Positions 16,338 through 17,021 of a DNA stretch of 17,021 bases are shown piece by piece. The position numbers and the translations under genes are program-made. The notes under the pieces were generated by a model, which was not told the origin of the DNA, did not search any database, and saw nothing but the letters and a program-made list of their open reading frames with translations. The first letter of the stretch is position 1. The number at the start of each line of letters is the position of its first letter. Source of the stretch: RUG11894 sp964344335 (GTDB lineage Bacteria > Bacillota > Clostridia > Peptostreptococcales > Anaerovoracaceae); contig CAYFMW010000029.1 of NCBI GenBank assembly GCA_964344335.1, positions 1-17,021 on the forward strand, in the 5' to 3' direction.

Positions 16338-16371
16338 ATAAAAACAAGGCATGTGCGCTTGCACACATGCC
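16338..16371 (-). terminator. intrinsic terminator after yajC
   Basis: In the minus-strand transcript, GGCATGTGTG and CGCACATGCC (complement of 16371-16348) form a ten-pair stem with a CAAG loop, followed at once by TTGTTTTTAT. One pair is U-G in this direction and would be a C-A mismatch in the opposite transcript, so the hairpin is built for minus-strand RNA. It begins 24 bases after the yajC stop and ends about 22 bases before the rel start. Confidence 0.82.
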
Positions 16372-16395
16372 CTGCATGTATCTTGCTCGCAGCGA

Positions 16396-16803
16396 TTATT
16401 CCTCCGCGTCCGCAGCTTCGACAGACTGCTCGGCTTCGGCCTCAGGCTGCTCACTTGTCGCACCGAGCCTTCTGATGCTCTTCGGACTGACTTTAGTTTC
16501 TTCCTGATCGTCCTTGCTCTCCTTGGGTTTCGAATCGCTTTCCTTTTCGATATTGTTGACCGCCCACTTTGCGATTTCGAGTCTGGTCCTGTCCACACCT
16601 ACTTGAATCGTGAGCCTGTCATCCTTTATCTTTACAACTTTACCGTAGATTCCTCCTATGGTGAGAATGTCGTCACCGACGGCGAGGCTGTCCCTCATCT
16701 CTTTAATTTCTTTATCCTTCTTCCTCTGAGGGCGGATTAACATGAAGTACATTATCGCAAACAGAGCGACAATCATTATAATTTGTGATGTGTAAGCCGG
16801 CAT
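16396..16803 (-). CDS. yajC: preprotein translocase subunit YajC
   Basis: YajC is a small inner-membrane protein that associates with the SecDF part of the Sec translocase. From the ATG at 16803 it has 135 residues: a single membrane segment at about 7-23, the family signature L-I-R-P-Q-R-K-K (22-29) just inside the membrane, and a small beta-rich domain with V-G-D-D-I-L-T-I-G-G-I-Y-G-K-V (42-56). The last 50 residues form a charged, low-complexity tail rich in Glu, Ser, Lys and Ala, longer than in many YajC proteins. The start is decided by AGGAGG six bases upstream (complement of 16810-16815); a longer frame from a TTG at 16863 runs through the promoter and is not used. It is followed by an intrinsic terminator, so it may be largely monocistronic. 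SecD and SecF are not in this window. Confidence 0.95.
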   Translation of the reverse strand: MPAYTSQIIMIVALFAIMYFMLIRPQRKKDKEIKEMRDSLAVGDDILTIGGIYGKVVKIKDDRLTIQVGVDRTRLEIAKWAVNNIEKESDSKPKESKDDQEETKVSPKSIRRLGATSEQPEAEAEQSVEAADAEE

Positions 16804-16834
16804 AATTTTCCTCCTAACATAAAATAACGAATTT

Positions 16835-16863
16835 ATTATATAAATAATATGTATTAAAATCAA
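16835..16863 (-). promoter_or_regulatory. sigma-A-type promoter of yajC
   Basis: Read on the minus strand, TTGATT (16863-16858) is followed after exactly 17 bases by a perfect TATAAT (16840-16835). The spacer and flanks are AT-rich. The predicted start is near 16828, giving a leader of about 25 bases that contains the AGGAGG site for yajC. It is the only strong promoter I can see for the minus strand in the window. Confidence 0.85.
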
Positions 16864-16865
16864 CC

Positions 16866-16904
16866 TGTTTTAAAGGAAATTTTCCTTAATCCCCTTGTTT
16901 TAAA
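16866..16904 (+). repeat. pair of 9-base direct repeats flanking the palindrome
   Basis: TGTTTTAAA occurs at 16866-16874 and again at 16896-16904, exactly 30 bases apart, close to three helical turns. The second copy overlaps the -35 region of the tRNA promoter; the first lies just upstream of the yajC -35 box. AT-rich sequence makes chance repeats more likely. Confidence 0.35.
16873..16887. repeat. 15-base palindrome midway between divergent promoters
   Basis: AAGGAAA, one central T at 16880, then TTTCCTT form a perfect 7+1+7 inverted repeat. It lies between the -35 boxes of the yajC and tRNA-Leu promoters, almost exactly at their midpoint. It could be an operator for a dimeric regulator, or chance in an AT-rich gap. 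It is unlikely to be a terminator because no run of T follows on either side. Confidence 0.45.
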
Positions 16905-16923
16905 AGCTTTGCAATGTTAATAT
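16895..16923 (+). promoter_or_regulatory. sigma-A-type promoter of tRNA-Leu
   Basis: TTGTTT (16895-16900), a 17-base spacer, and TAATAT (16918-16923) precede the tRNA. The predicted start near 16930 leaves a 5' leader of about five bases before the mature tRNA at 16935. The -35 box matches the consensus at four of six positions, the -10 box at four of six, and the spacing is ideal. Confidence 0.65.
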
Positions 16924-16934
16924 AGCCGGGTAAT

Positions 16935-17021
16935 GCCGGCGTGATGGAATAGGCAGACGTAGTGGACTCAAAATCCACCGGTAGCGATACCGTGCCGGTT
17001 CGAGTCCGGCCGCCGGCACCA
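16935..17021 (+). tRNA. tRNA-Leu, anticodon CAA (reads UUG)
   Basis: An 87-base class II tRNA that folds completely. The acceptor stem GCCGGCG (16935-16941) pairs with CGCCGGC (17011-17017), followed by A and an encoded CCA ending at 17021. The anticodon stem is GTGGA/TCCAC (16962-16966 and 16974-16978) with the loop CTCAAAA, giving anticodon CAA at 16969-16971. A long variable arm CGGTA-GCGA-TACCG (16979-16992), as expected for leucine tRNA, precedes the T arm GCCGG/CCGGC with loop TTCGAGT (16994-17010). It is transcribed away from yajC. The window ends on its last base, so any further tRNA genes in the same transcript are not visible. Confidence 0.97.

Noticed and set aside
16316..16366. 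GTG start for Rel at 16366
   Set aside because: It lies within the terminator stem and has no ribosome binding site. The ATG at 16315 gives the normal Rel N-terminus.
16804..16863. Longer YajC start at the TTG at 16863
   Set aside because: The extension runs through a consensus promoter, with the TTG being part of its -35 box, and the internal ATG at 16803 has a near-perfect ribosome binding site.

Overview
The window is a densely packed bacterial chromosome segment. Fifteen protein genes all run on the minus strand, and one tRNA-Leu gene diverges on the plus strand at the right edge. Base composition is close to balanced by eye. The gene content and order (rel, MBL-fold hydrolase, hemZ, hisS, aspS; nadD-yqeK, rsfS; ylbF; pepP, efp; mltG), the hemZ-type radical SAM protein and RNase J point to Bacillota, most likely an anaerobic member of Clostridia. 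I cannot name the genus from the sequence alone. No phage, transposon, CRISPR or other mobile signature is visible, and the region reads as core chromosome.

Layout in the direction of minus-strand transcription (right to left). A short divergent intergenic region (about 16804-16934) carries two recognisable sigma-A-type promoters. One fires right into tRNA-Leu(CAA) (16935-17021). The other fires left into yajC (16803-16396). A strong intrinsic terminator follows yajC. After it come fourteen genes with no gap larger than about 66 bases: rel (bifunctional (p)ppGpp enzyme), an MBL-fold hydrolase, hemZ, hisS, aspS, a fused nadD-yqeK gene, rsfS, leuS, rnj (RNase J), a ylbF-family gene, a Xaa-Pro peptidase gene, efp, mltG and a small lipoprotein gene of unknown function. 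Many junctions overlap by 4-14 bases, which suggests polycistronic expression and translational coupling. No convincing promoter is visible between the yajC terminator and rel. No stretch over 300 bases lacks a gene. The 57 bases left of the lipoprotein gene are AT-rich and hold nothing I can call.

The theme is translation and its control under nutrient stress: three aminoacyl-tRNA synthetases (His, Asp, Leu), EF-P, the ribosome silencing factor RsfS, the stringent-response enzyme Rel, an Ap4A hydrolase domain (YqeK) fused to NAD synthesis (NadD), and RNA turnover (RNase J with a YlbF-family protein). Cell-envelope functions sit at both ends (YajC on one side, MltG and the lipoprotein on the other).

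The most unusual points are: (1) the Rel protein appears to lack the helical domain normally found between TGS and the zinc-finger domain and has a highly charged helix of about 57 residues there instead; (2) the NadD-YqeK fusion has an unusually short loop in the HD domain; (3) yajC sits directly before rel behind a terminator, without the genes often found between them; (4) a palindrome lies midway between the two divergent promoters. I do not see a wholly new biological system; these are architectural variants of known ones.
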